Assembly (NCBI RefSeq): GCF_001922345.1 | Contig: NZ_CP018812.1 | Coordinates: 2,666,001 to 2,730,000, forward strand | From: Paraburkholderia sp. SOS3 | GTDB lineage: Bacteria; Pseudomonadota; Gammaproteobacteria; Burkholderiales; Burkholderiaceae | Reading direction: 5' to 3' | DNA length: 64,000 nucleotides | Shown: positions 33,824 through 42,999 of the stretch, in pieces | Layout of the letters: each line of letters starts with the position of its first letter | Position numbering within the stretch: position 1 is the stretch's first letter | Program-made: the position numbers and the translations under genes | The notes under the pieces: generated by a model | Seen by the model: only the letters and a program-made list of their open reading frames with translations | Databases searched by the model: none | Told to the model about the DNA's origin: nothing

Positions 33824-35194
33824 ATGAGAGCGGATCGAGAGGAACAGGCGGGACAAGCGTCGTCGTGGATGGCGTCGCCGTGGGTACAACTTGTATTCGG
33901 CGTGATATGCATGGCGATGATCGCCAATATGCAGTACGGCTGGACACTATTCGTCAACCCGATCAACGAGAAATACCAGTGGGGGCGCGCAGCGATCCAG
34001 GTGGCGTTCACGATTTTCGTGGTCACCGAAACGTGGCTCGTGCCCGTTGAAGGGTATCTCGTCGATCGCTTCGGGCCGAGGCCGGTCGTTGTCGGCGGCG
34101 GCATTCTGTGCGCGCTTGCGTGGGCGCTGAACTCGGTCGCGTCATCCTTGCCGCTGCTTTATTTCGCGGCCGCAATCGGCGGCATCGGCGCAGGCGCGGT
34201 GTACGGCACCTGCGTCGGCAATGCGCTCAAGTGGTTTCCCCATCGCCGCGGGCTTGCGGCCGGGATCACCGCAGCCGGTTTCGGCATGGGCTCCGCAGCG
34301 ACGGTCGTGCCGATCGCGAACATGATCAAGAGCAGCGGCTATGAAGCGACATTCCTGTGGTTCGGCTTGGGCCAGGGAATTATCGTGTTCATTCTGGGCC
34401 TTGCATTGCTCGCGCCACCGAAGAGCCTGCTCGAAAGCGCGAAGGCCGCTGCAACGGGCACGGCCAACGCGGTGAAGCGCACGATCTACAACGCGACACC
34501 TCGCGAAGTGGTGAGTTCGCCGGTGTTCTGGGTCATGTACCTGATGTTCGTGATGATGGCCGCGGGCGGGCTGATGGCAACGGCACAGCTTGGTCCGATC
34601 GCCAAAGACTTCGGATTGCAGGACTCCCCGGTTTCATTGGCAGGGCTTACGTTGCCGGCGCTGACGTTCGCGTTGACGATCGACCGCGTGCTCAACGGTT
34701 TGACACGGCCGTTCTTCGGCTGGGTGTCGGACCGCATCGGCCGCGAAAATACGATGTTCGTCGCGTTCGCAATCGAGGCGATCGGCATCGTTGCGCTGTC
34801 GCGATATGGTCACAGCCCGACTGCGTTCGTCATCCTGACGGGTATCGTGTTCTTCGCATGGGGTGAAATCTATAGCCTCTTCCCCGCCACTTGCGGCGAC
34901 ACGTATGGGCCGAAGTTCGCCGCGACGAATGCGGGTCTGCTCTATACGGCAAAGGGCACCGCGGCCCTGCTCGTACCGTTCACCAGCGTCATTACCGCCG
35001 CCACGGGAAGCTGGCACGCGGTGTTCATGCTTGCAGCCGGTATGGCGGCTGTTGCTGCGCTGCTCGCGGTCTTCGTGTTGAAGCCGATGCGTCGCGCCCA
35101 TGCGGAACGACATTCATCGCCGGCAATCGATTTGCCGTATGGCGCGGGATCGCTCGTTAGCGAGTCAGCGCGAGTCTCGGGCATCGAACGATGA
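33824..35194 (+). CDS. oxlT: Oxalate/formate antiporter family MFS transporter
   Basis: A 456-residue twelve-helix MFS protein of the OxlT family. SPWVQLVFGVICMAMIANMQYGWTLF in helix 1 and WGRAAIQVAFTIFVVTETWLVPVEG in helix 2 are typical. LVDRFGPRPVVVGGG is the helix 2-3 loop, and CVGNALKWFPHRRGLAAGI follows helix 4. OxlT exchanges oxalate for formate, although many family members move other small acids. The start at 33824 has GGAG six bases upstream. No oxalyl-CoA decarboxylase or formyl-CoA transferase is adjacent, so the oxalate role is not confirmed by context. Confidence 0.82.
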   Translation: MRADREEQAGQASSWMASPWVQLVFGVICMAMIANMQYGWTLFVNPINEKYQWGRAAIQVAFTIFVVTETWLVPVEGYLVDRFGPRPVVVGGGILCALAWALNSVASSLPLLYFAAAIGGIGAGAVYGTCVGNALKWFPHRRGLAAGITAAGFGMGSAATVVPIANMIKSSGYEATFLWFGLGQGIIVFILGLALLAPPKSLLESAKAAATGTANAVKRTIYNATPREVVSSPVFWVMYLMFVMMAAGGLMATAQLGPIAKDFGLQDSPVSLAGLTLPALTFALTIDRVLNGLTRPFFGWVSDRIGRENTMFVAFAIEAIGIVALSRYGHSPTAFVILTGIVFFAWGEIYSLFPATCGDTYGPKFAATNAGLLYTAKGTAALLVPFTSVITAATGSWHAVFMLAAGMAAVAALLAVFVLKPMRRAHAERHSSPAIDLPYGAGSLVSESARVSGIER

Positions 35195-35242
35195 GAAACG
35201 GTAAGCGCGGCATTCGTTGACGTTTGCTCGCGGCTTAAGCAG

Positions 35243-35275
35243 AAACGGGTCGCTTTTCGCTAGCGACCCGTTTTT
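35243..35275 (+). terminator. Intrinsic terminator after the OxlT-type gene
   Basis: AAACGGGTCGCT (35243-35254) and AGCGACCCGTTT (35262-35273) form a 12-bp stem with a 7-base loop, followed by TT. A-rich on the other side, it can also end the convergent aldo/keto reductase transcript. Confidence 0.85.
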
Positions 35276-35306
35276 GCAATTTACCGTAGCCTGCCTACCT
35301 GTTTTC

Positions 35307-36299
35307 TTACCAACGCTGATGCACGTGCGGCGCGATCAGTCGATCGTAGATGCGGCGCGCGTGCGCCATCGTCTCTTCGGTCAAGGCGCCAAGCGCGCTT
35401 GCTTCGGCATTGGCTTTCGCCTGCACCGCGTTTTTCGCACCCGGAATGACAACCGAGACGGCCTTTTCCATCAGAATCCAGCGCAGCGCGAACTGAGCCA
35501 TGGTCGCGCCTTGCGGCACATCCGCGCGCAACGCTTCGACCGCTTCCAGTGCGACGTCGTATGGCACGCCCGAAAAAGTCTCGCCGACATCGAACGCTTC
35601 ACCATGGCGATTGAAGTTGCGATGGTCGTCCGCTGCGAACGTCGATTGCGCATCGAGCTTGCCCGTCAGCATGCCGCTGGCGAGCGGCACGCGAACGATC
35701 ACGGCGACATTCTTCGCCTGCGCTTCGCGAAAGAACAATTGTGCAGGCCGCTGCCGGAAGATGTTGTAGATGATCTGCACCGATACGACATTCGGATACT
35801 CGATCGCCTTCAGCGCCTCTTCGACGCGTTCGACCGACACCCCATAGTGGCGCAGCTTGCCTGCGGCGACGAGTTCGTCGAGCCCGTCGAACAGTTGCGG
35901 GCGGAAGTAGACATCGGTGGGCGGGCAATGCAATTGCACGAGGTCGAGCGTATCGACGCCGAGGTTCTCGCGGCTTCGGTCGATAAACGCTTCGATATTG
36001 GCCTTCGTATAACCGTCGGCGATATGCGGATTCAGCCTGCGCCCTGCTTTCGTCGCAACCACGGGCCGCGCGCCGCCGCGCTCGCGCAGCACGTCGCGAA
36101 TGATCCGCTCCGAGCGGCCGTCGCCGTAGACATCCGCCGTATCGATGAACGTAACGCCTGCGTCGAGCGCTGCATGCAGCGCCTCGCGCGCATCCGCGTC
36201 GGACACGTCGCCCCACGAACCGCCGATCGCCCACGCACCGAAGCCGATTTCCGAAACGTCCCAGCCGGTACGGCCGAAACGGCGATGATGAATCTTCAT
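35307..36299 (-). CDS. Aldo/keto reductase
   Basis: A 330-residue NADPH-dependent reductase. The barrel landmarks are present: VSEIGFGAWAIGGSWGD, FIDTADVYGDGRSE with the catalytic Asp and Tyr, VVATKAGRRLN with the Lys, and LVQLHCPPTDVY with the His. The cofactor-binding end is SVVIPGAKNAVQAKANAEA. The start at 36299 has AGGAGG six bases upstream, better than the ATG at 36320. The LysR gene upstream is on the same strand with 141 bases between. Substrate unknown. Confidence 0.88.
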   Translation of the reverse strand: MKIHHRRFGRTGWDVSEIGFGAWAIGGSWGDVSDADAREALHAALDAGVTFIDTADVYGDGRSERIIRDVLRERGGARPVVATKAGRRLNPHIADGYTKANIEAFIDRSRENLGVDTLDLVQLHCPPTDVYFRPQLFDGLDELVAAGKLRHYGVSVERVEEALKAIEYPNVVSVQIIYNIFRQRPAQLFFREAQAKNVAVIVRVPLASGMLTGKLDAQSTFAADDHRNFNRHGEAFDVGETFSGVPYDVALEAVEALRADVPQGATMAQFALRWILMEKAVSVVIPGAKNAVQAKANAEASALGALTEETMAHARRIYDRLIAPHVHQRW

Positions 36300-36440
36300 G
36301 AATGCCTCCTGGATGTTCACGATTTGGGATCGACTCGCGGCCGCAAGACCGCTAGTGTGCCAGCAAGTTGCGAGAACCGCTGAGTATCCGTTTGTATCCG
36401 TTCTAGCGTTGCGCTCGTGATCCGTGCGCCGTGCCTTCGT

Positions 36441-37355
36441 CTACGCAACACCGAACATGCCCACCAGTTGCTCGCGCAACCATCGGTGCGCAGGCACGGT
36501 TTCGTTGCGTTGATGCCAGAACAGGCTAATCACGCGCTCGGGCGCTTCGAGCGGCGCACGCAAGCCGACGAGCTCGCCGCTCATACCGAAACGTTCGCAC
36601 AAGTCGCTCGGCATCACCGCGATCAGATCGCTGGCGCGGATCATTTCGCACGCGACCGAATAGTGATTGACGGTTGTGACAAGATTGCGTTTGAGGCCGC
36701 GCGACGCAAGAAATATATCGAACGACGGTTGCGTCTGGCCCGCAAGACTGATGTCGACATGCCGCGCGTTAAGAAAACGCCGCGTGGTCAGACGGCCAGC
36801 GCTTGCAAGCGGATGATCGTGCCGCATCAGGCATGCATAGTCGACGGTCCACAACGAACGCGAGCGGATATAGGCAGGCGGCAAGGTCTCGTTCACATAT
36901 ACGCCGATCAGGCAATCGACGCGATTGTCTTCGAGCAGTGTCGGCGCATCGAGCAGCATGTTCGGCACCGAATGAAAACGCAACCCCGGCGCTGTACCGC
37001 TAAAGCGCGCAACGAGCTGCGGCATCACGATGCTCGCGACATAGTCTGACATCGAAAGACTGAAGCTCGCTTGCGCGCTCTGGGCGAGGAAGGTTTCTTC
37101 GTCGAGCACCGCGCGAATGCGCGACAACGATTCGCCGACCGGCCCCCACAGCGCAATCGCTCGCTGCGTCGGCGTAACGCCTGCGCCATTGCGCACGAAC
37201 AGCGGATCGTCGAAGGCCTCGCGCAAACGGCTCAGCGCATTGCTGACCGCCGGCTGCGTGAGCGACAGCTTCGACGCCGCGCGCGTGACCGCGCCCTCCG
37301 ACATCAGCGCCTCGAACACTTTGAGCAGGTTCAGATCGAGTGTCCTGAAGTTCAT
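36441..37355 (-). CDS. LysR family transcriptional regulator
   Basis: A 304-residue LysR protein. The N-terminal HTH is LNLLKVFEALMSEGAVTRAA, then SKLSLTQPAVSNALSRLREA, the recognition part, at about residues 8-50; DDPLFVRNGAGVTPTQRA follows. The rest is the periplasmic-binding-like effector domain. GGAGG five bases before 37355 fixes the start. It is divergent from the MFS-amidohydrolase pair, the usual arrangement for a LysR activator and its target. The effector could be the compound carried or cleaved by those proteins (inference). Confidence 0.88.
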   Translation of the reverse strand: MNFRTLDLNLLKVFEALMSEGAVTRAASKLSLTQPAVSNALSRLREAFDDPLFVRNGAGVTPTQRAIALWGPVGESLSRIRAVLDEETFLAQSAQASFSLSMSDYVASIVMPQLVARFSGTAPGLRFHSVPNMLLDAPTLLEDNRVDCLIGVYVNETLPPAYIRSRSLWTVDYACLMRHDHPLASAGRLTTRRFLNARHVDISLAGQTQPSFDIFLASRGLKRNLVTTVNHYSVACEMIRASDLIAVMPSDLCERFGMSGELVGLRAPLEAPERVISLFWHQRNETVPAHRWLREQLVGMFGVA

Positions 37356-37395
37356 CGCGCCTCCATTCATCGCATTTATATGGCGGATCACGATT

Positions 37396-37407
37396 ATAAA
37401 TATTTAT
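37396..37407. promoter_or_regulatory. AT palindrome in the LysR/MFS divergent region
   Basis: ATAAATATTTAT is a perfect 12-bp palindrome 41 bases upstream of the LysR start. LysR proteins bind AT-rich dyads in such regions, so this is the best candidate site. Confidence 0.4.
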
Positions 37408-37501
37408 GACGTTGAGCATAGCTCTAGAATCGGCGGTGCTGCGTGCAACGTCCGCCATCCGCTTCTCCAGGCGCCGTTCTGGACAATGGGAGAGACAATC
37501 C

Positions 37502-38866
37502 GTGTCGACGATTTCCGGCCGCATCGAGCGCCTGCCGTTCGGGCGTTTTCACAAGCGTCTGCTGTTGATGGGCGGTCTCGGTTACACGTTCGATGCGATG
37601 GACGCCGCGGCCGTTGCATTCGTGCTGCCGGTACTGCGTCACGACTGGGCTCTGACGAGCGTACAGACCGGCGTGCTCGGTAGCGGCAATTTCATCGGCT
37701 ACTTCTTCGGCGCGTTGTTCGCGGGTACACTCGGCGACCTGATCGGCCGGCGCAAGGTAATGATGTGGGCGCTGCTGCTGTATAGCGTCGCGACCATCGT
37801 CAGCGCCACGACTCATTCGTGGCCCGCCTTTCTCGCATCGCGGATCGTTTCCGGCGTCGGCACGGGCGCAGAGAGCGCGATCATCGCGCCATATCTTGCC
37901 GAGTTCGTCGCGCGCCGCTATCGCGGGCTCTTCACAGGCTCGCTCGCGGGCTTCTTTTCGTTCGGCTTTGTCGGTGCGGCGCTGCTCGGCTATTTCATCG
38001 TCCCGGCGTTTTCTTCTGGCTGGCGCGCGGTGCTCTACATCACCGCGGTGCCGGTCGTCATGCTGCTGTGGTGGCGCCGCGCGCTGCCCGAATCGCCGCG
38101 CTGGCTCGAAAGCCGCGGCCACGCCGCGCAAGCCGACCGCGTGCTGACGAAAATCGAAAAGGAGTTCGCTGCAGCCGGTATCGCGTTGCCCGAGCCTGAG
38201 CCGATCGTCGCGAGCGGGTCGTTTTCCGCGACGACCGGCACGGTGCTCGCGAATATCCGCGCTTTATGGGTCGGCAAACAGGTGCGCATTACGGCGATGA
38301 CCTGGCTGATGTGGCTGTCGATCACCTTCAGCTACTACGCGTTCTTCACCTGGATTCCGGGCCTGCTCGTGCAGCGCGGCATGAGCATCACACAAAGCTT
38401 CGGCTATTCGGTCGCGATCTATCTGGCGCAGGTGCCTGGCTACTTCAGCGCATCGTGGTTCAATGAACGCATCGGCCGGCAAGCGACGATCGCCTCGTAC
38501 ATGGTGCTTGGCGGCGCGTGCGCGCTCGGCATGGCATTTGCGTCGACCGGCGGCGAGATCATGCTATCGGGAATCTTACTGTCGTTCTTTATGAACGGTA
38601 CGTACGCCGGCGTGTATGCGTACACCGCCGAAGTGTTTCCAACCGCCGTGCGCACGACCGGCACCGGAATTGCATCGGCAATCGGACGCATCGGCGCGAT
38701 CGCTTCGCCGATACTCGTCGGCTATCTGTTTCCGAAATTCGGCTTTGGGGGCGTATTCGGCACAACGACTATCGTGCTGCTGCTCGGCGCCATTTCGGTG
38801 CTCGTGATGGGCATACCCACGCGCGGCCGCTCGCTCGAAGATATCGCCGCAAGCGAAGCGGTGTAG
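37502..38866 (+). CDS. MFS transporter, metabolite:H+ symporter type
   Basis: A 454-residue MFS carrier. LGYTFDAMDAAAVAFVLPVL in helix 1, AGTLGDLIGRRKVMMWALLL in the helix 2-3 region, the RYRGLFTGSLAG loop, ALPESPRWLESRGHAAQADR in the middle loop and EVFPTAVRTTGTG near helix 11 place it with the sugar and aromatic-acid symporters. GTG at 37502 is preferred: GGGAGAG lies upstream and the residues before it are Arg-rich and not family-like. It is followed by an amidohydrolase gene 81 bases on, so it may import that enzyme's substrate. Confidence 0.85.
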   Translation: MSTISGRIERLPFGRFHKRLLLMGGLGYTFDAMDAAAVAFVLPVLRHDWALTSVQTGVLGSGNFIGYFFGALFAGTLGDLIGRRKVMMWALLLYSVATIVSATTHSWPAFLASRIVSGVGTGAESAIIAPYLAEFVARRYRGLFTGSLAGFFSFGFVGAALLGYFIVPAFSSGWRAVLYITAVPVVMLLWWRRALPESPRWLESRGHAAQADRVLTKIEKEFAAAGIALPEPEPIVASGSFSATTGTVLANIRALWVGKQVRITAMTWLMWLSITFSYYAFFTWIPGLLVQRGMSITQSFGYSVAIYLAQVPGYFSASWFNERIGRQATIASYMVLGGACALGMAFASTGGEIMLSGILLSFFMNGTYAGVYAYTAEVFPTAVRTTGTGIASAIGRIGAIASPILVGYLFPKFGFGGVFGTTTIVLLLGAISVLVMGIPTRGRSLEDIAASEAV

Positions 38867-38947
38867 CACTGCAAAACATTCGCATATCTGGTTAGCAGGC
38901 TCGTACGCTCCACATCGGACGTGTCACGCTTGAATGAGGAGAAAGTC

Positions 38948-40195
38948 GTGGAATCTACGCTGTTCAGGAATGCCGCCCTGCTCGACCCGCTGCACGGCGA
39001 ATTGCTCGAAACGCGCGATGTGCTCGTCGAGAACGGTCTGGTGAAGGAAGTGTCCGACCAACCGTTGCAAAGCACCACCGCGCGCATCATCGACCTCAAG
39101 GGCAAAACGCTGATGCCCGGCCTGATCGATTTGCACGTGCATGTGGTCGCCGTGCAATTGAATCTGGCGCAGCTCGTGCATGTGCCGAATGTCCTCGTGA
39201 CGTTACGCTCGGTGCCGCTCATGCGCGGCATGCTGCGGCGCGGCTTTACGACTGTTCGAGACGCGGGCGGCGCAAACGCGCCGTATAAGCAGGCCATCGA
39301 AAGCGGGCTTGCGGTCGGGCCGCGCATGTTCGTCGCTGGCCGCGCGCTGAGTCCGACCGCCGGCCACGGCGATATGCGCTCTCGCTCCGACTATATCGGC
39401 GCTAGCGCACCGTGCGGCTGCTGCGTACGCGTCGGTGCGTTGTCGCGCGTCGCGGACGGCGTCGACGAAGTGCGCAAGGCCGCGCGCGAAGAACTGCAGA
39501 TGGGTGCCGATCATCTGAAGATCATGGCATCGGGCGGCGTCGCATCGCCAACCGATCCGGTCGGCGCGTTTGGCTTCGCCGAAGACGAAGTGCGCGCGAT
39601 CGTCGACGAGGCTCGCGCGCGGCACACGTATGTGATGGCGCATGCGTATACGGCCGAGTCGATTGCGCGCGTCGTACGCTGGGGCGTTCGCACGATCGAG
39701 CACGGCAACCTGATCGACGGGCCGACCGCGAAGCTGATGGCCGATGCCGGCACCTATGTCGTGCCAACGCTCGTCACTTACGACGCGCTCGCAAGCGAAG
39801 GTGCGCAATACGGGCTCGCCGAAGAAAGCGTGGCGAAAATCGAGGACGTGCGCGAAGCGGGAAGGCGTTCGCTTGAAATCTATCGCGATGCAGGCGTGAA
39901 AATGGGCTTCGGTTCGGATCTGCTCGGCCCGTCGCAGCGATTGCAAAGCAATGAGTTTCTGATTCGCGCCGACGTGCTGGGCGCGGCCGAGGCGATCCGC
40001 AGCGCGACGGTAATCGGTGCGGAGGTGCTCGGCTTGCCGGAGAAACTCGGTTGCATCGCGCCGGGCGCGTGGGCCGATATGATCGTCGTCGACGGTAATC
40101 CGCTTAAGGATATAGCCTGTTTGACGGGGCAAGGCGAGCGCATTCCGCTGGTGATGAAAGGCGGCAAGATCGAGTTCGACGAACTGGCGCGGTAG
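38948..40195 (+). CDS. Metal-dependent amidohydrolase, imidazolonepropionase-like
   Basis: A 415-residue amidohydrolase. The metal ligands can be traced: HVH in GLIDLHVHVV, Lys in DHLKIMASGG, His in VMAHAYT and EHGN, and the catalytic Asp in GFGSDLLGP. The C-terminal segment LGCIAPGAWADMIVVDGNPL is typical of the family. Related enzymes include prolidase-like dipeptidases and carboxypeptidases acting on N-acyl amino acids. GTG at 38948 has GAGGAGA seven bases upstream and is preferred over GTG 38921. It is likely co-transcribed with the MFS carrier before it. Confidence 0.85.
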   Translation: MESTLFRNAALLDPLHGELLETRDVLVENGLVKEVSDQPLQSTTARIIDLKGKTLMPGLIDLHVHVVAVQLNLAQLVHVPNVLVTLRSVPLMRGMLRRGFTTVRDAGGANAPYKQAIESGLAVGPRMFVAGRALSPTAGHGDMRSRSDYIGASAPCGCCVRVGALSRVADGVDEVRKAAREELQMGADHLKIMASGGVASPTDPVGAFGFAEDEVRAIVDEARARHTYVMAHAYTAESIARVVRWGVRTIEHGNLIDGPTAKLMADAGTYVVPTLVTYDALASEGAQYGLAEESVAKIEDVREAGRRSLEIYRDAGVKMGFGSDLLGPSQRLQSNEFLIRADVLGAAEAIRSATVIGAEVLGLPEKLGCIAPGAWADMIVVDGNPLKDIACLTGQGERIPLVMKGGKIEFDELAR

Positions 40196-40211
40196 TCCGT
40201 GCGCTGCCGCG

Positions 40212-40547
40212 CTACTTGTACTCCACCAATATCTCGCGATAGCGCGTATCGCCCTCGTTTCGCGCTTTATGAGTTGCGGGAACGCGCATTCCCTTGCCTA
40301 CATTGGACAGTATTTCGAGGTATCCGTTTTCGCACAGTAGTGAGTAGACCCCGCCCGTCGACACCTCGAAAATGCCGAGGTCGCTGCCGTGTTCGTCGAA
40401 GATGCGCAGCGGCGCGCCTTCGATTGCGTACCACATGTACGAATGCATATGGGTATGTATGGGCGTCTCCTGACCCGGATCAAGCACGAGGTCCCACACG
40501 ATGATCTTGTCGTTCTCGAATACTTTCTCGGTACCCACACCGGCCAT
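40212..40547 (-). CDS. Small cupin protein
   Basis: A 111-residue single-domain cupin. Motif 1 appears as GQETPIHTHMHSYMWYAIEG with His ligands, and motif 2 is weak (GGVYSLLCENGYLEILSN). It is probably a metal-binding cytoplasmic protein, dioxygenase-like or ligand-sensing. It converges on the amidohydrolase gene with 16 bases between stops, so it is not in that operon. Upstream on its own strand lies a terminator, then the alpha/beta hydrolase. Confidence 0.75.
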   Translation of the reverse strand: MAGVGTEKVFENDKIIVWDLVLDPGQETPIHTHMHSYMWYAIEGAPLRIFDEHGSDLGIFEVSTGGVYSLLCENGYLEILSNVGKGMRVPATHKARNEGDTRYREILVEYK

Positions 40548-40625
40548 GGCTTTCTCCTTGAGTTTCGCAAGCGATCGATCTCGCGATTCTGCGCGCTAAC
40601 GTCGTGATTCGCCCTTGAACTCCGG

Positions 40626-40659
40626 AAAGCCGGGCGCATTGCCCGAAGCGCCCGGCTTT
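40626..40659. terminator. Strong hairpin terminator
   Basis: AAAGCCGGGCGC (40626-40637) and GCGCCCGGCTTT (40648-40659) form a 12-bp perfect stem with a 10-base loop. It lies just past the end of the minus-strand alpha/beta hydrolase gene and before the cupin gene on that strand. Confidence 0.75.
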
Positions 40660-40754
40660 GCGATTGGCTAATCAGCCTGCTTGAGCCGCATAAGGAAAGT
40701 CACGCCTCGACGTGTTGCGCATTCCCATGAGCGATGCGCGAACAGCCGGCCTGG

Positions 40755-41615
40755 CTAGATGTGCTCGCGAAACCACCGGATCTGCACGTCGATACTGCTT
40801 GCGAAGTGCGGCCCGTCGTACATGTCGTAATGCCCAGCGCCTTCTTCGATATGAAGCTTTTTCACAGGCGTTCCGAGCGCCGCGAAGAGTTCCTCACCGT
40901 GGTCTGGCGGATTCACTCCGTCGTCGCCCGCCACGACCACCAGCACTGGGCATGCAACGCGAGCGGCATGCACCCCCGGTTTGTAGTTCAGCATCTCGCG
41001 GACGGTTAAAAATGGAATCTTGATATCCATTGCCGGATATCGCTGCCGGCTCTCCTCGACGAACGCTTTCGACTGCGGGTCTGTCAGCACCTTCGTGATG
41101 GGGACCAGCATCTCCCTGCCCGTGCTGCGCTTTTTTTCATTCATACGCTCCAATGTGGAGATGAATGCAAGCTTTTCAGCGTCGGTCATATTGCGTGTGA
41201 CGACCCGTTCTCCGTCCGCGAAGCCGAGTTGACTAACAACGGCCTTGATCGATGGGTCATTGGCCGCTGCAGCCAGCACGTGACCGCCGCCGAGCGACGT
41301 GCCCCACAGCCCGATGCGACCGGCATCCATGTCAGGCAGTGTTTTCACAAAATCGATGACGGTGTGAATATCCTCGATCTGCATGGCCGGGACCAGACGA
41401 CCGGGTTCGCCACCGCTCGCGCCAAAGCCGCGGTAGTCGAACGTGACGGCCGCATAGCCTGAACCGACGAAGGCCTGCGCAAACGCAGGCAGCAGCAACT
41501 CCTGGATGCCGCAGAATCCGTGGCACAAGATAATGACCGGCACCGGAGACTCGACGTCAGGGAGATGTACCGTCAGTGCAATGTCGTTGGGGGCTCGATA
41601 TAAAGTCGTTTTCAT
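40755..41615 (-). CDS. Alpha/beta hydrolase, dienelactone hydrolase-like
   Basis: A 286-residue hydrolase. VIILCHGFCGIQELLLPAFA holds the oxyanion hole, S107 in LWGTSLGGGHVLAAAA is the nucleophile, the Asp is probably in VVAGDDGVNPP and the His in EEGAGHYDMYDG. The family includes peptidase S9-like and acetyl xylan esterase-like enzymes. The start at 41615 gives the family N-terminus; there is no strong ribosome site. It is divergent from the HxlR gene across 773 bases that contain one copy of the shared amidase operator, so it may belong to that regulon. Confidence 0.8.
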   Translation of the reverse strand: MKTTLYRAPNDIALTVHLPDVESPVPVIILCHGFCGIQELLLPAFAQAFVGSGYAAVTFDYRGFGASGGEPGRLVPAMQIEDIHTVIDFVKTLPDMDAGRIGLWGTSLGGGHVLAAAANDPSIKAVVSQLGFADGERVVTRNMTDAEKLAFISTLERMNEKKRSTGREMLVPITKVLTDPQSKAFVEESRQRYPAMDIKIPFLTVREMLNYKPGVHAARVACPVLVVVAGDDGVNPPDHGEELFAALGTPVKKLHIEEGAGHYDMYDGPHFASSIDVQIRWFREHI

Positions 41616-42388
41616 GTAAGCGATAAGTAAACGTGACGATGGCCAGAGCACCGCGTGCGCCCGTCGTTGATCAACGTGAGTGGGCAGCACTATAGAGGTT
41701 GGAGCAGCAACAGCCTGCCGGCGAGGTTCTATGCGACATCAGCAGTAGCGCCGTCGATCAAGCGGGTGATGGACAAAATGAGTGTATCGAAAATCTCAAG
41801 TGGCTGAGCGCGTCCCGACAAACGGTATGGCGTCGTGCTACACACCGGGTTTTCTTCAAGGCATCGGCACAGCGATGTCCCGAACGCCGATAATGGTTGA
41901 CGAATCGGATCGCAGCAACTACGATTAGCCTACCAACCGTTAGGTTGGGAGGGCTGATATTTGCACGCAAGTCTCAGAGCGATGCTCAAGGGCTGTTTCA
42001 GCCACATGCGTACTTTCGACTTACCGTCAAATGTATGCATATGCACGCGACGAACCACGCTGAACTTTCCCAGACGATCCGTCGAAGATACGATCGCGCT
42101 TTTGCTCGAGAGGAAGGTAATGACCGTTATTCGCCGGAACATCTTGCTCCCACGAACATGCTGCATTTCCCTGCGTGCTTCCGTTTAACTCAAGCCCGGT
42201 TTCGCAATAGCGTGTTAGCACGCCAACCATCAAAATTTCGCAACGGTTCCAATACCCGACGAACTCATCAAGGCACGAATGATGTGCAGGTCGACGACGT
42301 GCTCTCATGACGAACGCTATAGTATAGCTTGGTGCGTTATCCAAAAACGATTAACGCGACTCCTAAGTATCCTTAACGGAACCGCAGT
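41616..42388. other. Long, AT-richer intergenic region with one operator copy
   Basis: No gene is supported in 773 bases. Minus-strand frames here (42344-42027 and 42166-41930) are Cys- and Ser-rich and match nothing known to me; they may be decayed sequence. The operator-like site at 41926-41947 lies in the middle. Base composition drops from about here to 49.6 kb. Confidence 0.5.
41926..41947. promoter_or_regulatory. Shared palindromic operator, copy 1
   Basis: The core CCTACCAACCGTTAGGTTGG matches CCTAMCAANCGTTNGGTNG, found again before both amidase genes (49601, 52921). It contains the inverted repeat CCAACC-GTTA-GGTTGG. It lies 310 bases upstream of the minus-strand alpha/beta hydrolase and 441 upstream of HxlR. 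Confidence 0.55.
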
Positions 42389-42817
42389 ATGCTTGAGCAA
42401 GTTATTTCGCCCGATGTCGACGCCTGTCGCGTTCTTCTGGATCAACTGGCCGATAAGTGGACTTTCACGGTCTTCCTCGCGCTTCGTGACCAACCTCTTC
42501 GCTTTAATGAGCTCAAGCGAAGGGTGCGCGGCATCACCCAGAAAGCACTCACCCAAAGCTTGCGGCGCCTGGAACGCAATGGCATGGTCTCGCGACGTAT
42601 CGTTGAAACAGCTCCCCCGGGTGTCGAGTACTCCGTTTCCGAAATTGGAAAAAGCATGTCGGAACCGCTTAGCGTCCTCGCCGAATGGGCAGCGCGGCAA
42701 CTCCCATTCATTCTGGCAGCCCAGGCGCAATTCGATTCTCGCCCCGAGAGCGTTGCACACGCCGACACGGCTCACCTCTCAGAATGCGACACTCTCACTG
42801 CGCGAGGTCATCTGTGA
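42389..42817 (+). CDS. HxlR family transcriptional regulator
   Basis: A 142-residue HxlR-type winged-helix protein. After a short leader with a Cys (DACRVLLDQLADKWTFTVFL, the usual C-x-L-x-lig-KW start), RFNELKRRVRGITQKALTQS is the DNA-reading part and LERNGMVSRRIVETAPPGVE the wing with the family's P-P-x-V-E-Y turn. The Cys at about residue 13 could sense thiol-reactive compounds, as in YodB-type members. It is the only small DNA-binding regulator near the three shared operators and so the best candidate to bind them (inference). Confidence 0.85.
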   Translation: MLEQVISPDVDACRVLLDQLADKWTFTVFLALRDQPLRFNELKRRVRGITQKALTQSLRRLERNGMVSRRIVETAPPGVEYSVSEIGKSMSEPLSVLAEWAARQLPFILAAQAQFDSRPESVAHADTAHLSECDTLTARGHL

Positions 42818-42831
42818 AATTTTTTTCCTCT

Positions 42832-42850
42832 AATTATGATAATCATCATT
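42832..42850. promoter_or_regulatory. Fur-box-like sequence
   Basis: AATTATGATAATCATCATT agrees with the 19-bp Fur consensus GATAATGATAATCATTATC at 15 positions by my count. It lies between the convergent HxlR and AraC genes with no evident iron gene downstream, so it may be chance or a relic. Confidence 0.3.
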
Positions 42851-42999
42851 TAAATTGTGTCCACGACATGTCAATCTGCGGAGTCGAGTGTCGTGTCTTC
42901 AAATCCATGCCGTGTCGCTCCACCGCCGCCCTTTAAATCAGCGTCGCCCACTGCCACCAAGCGAACCCTTGAACGCGACGCAAACGCTCCAACGTGCGC

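Noticed and set aside
41897..42344. Frames on both strands upstream of HxlR as a TetR or other regulator
   Set aside because: KRDRIFDGSS faintly recalls a TetR N-terminus, but the rest does not continue as one; treated as non-coding.
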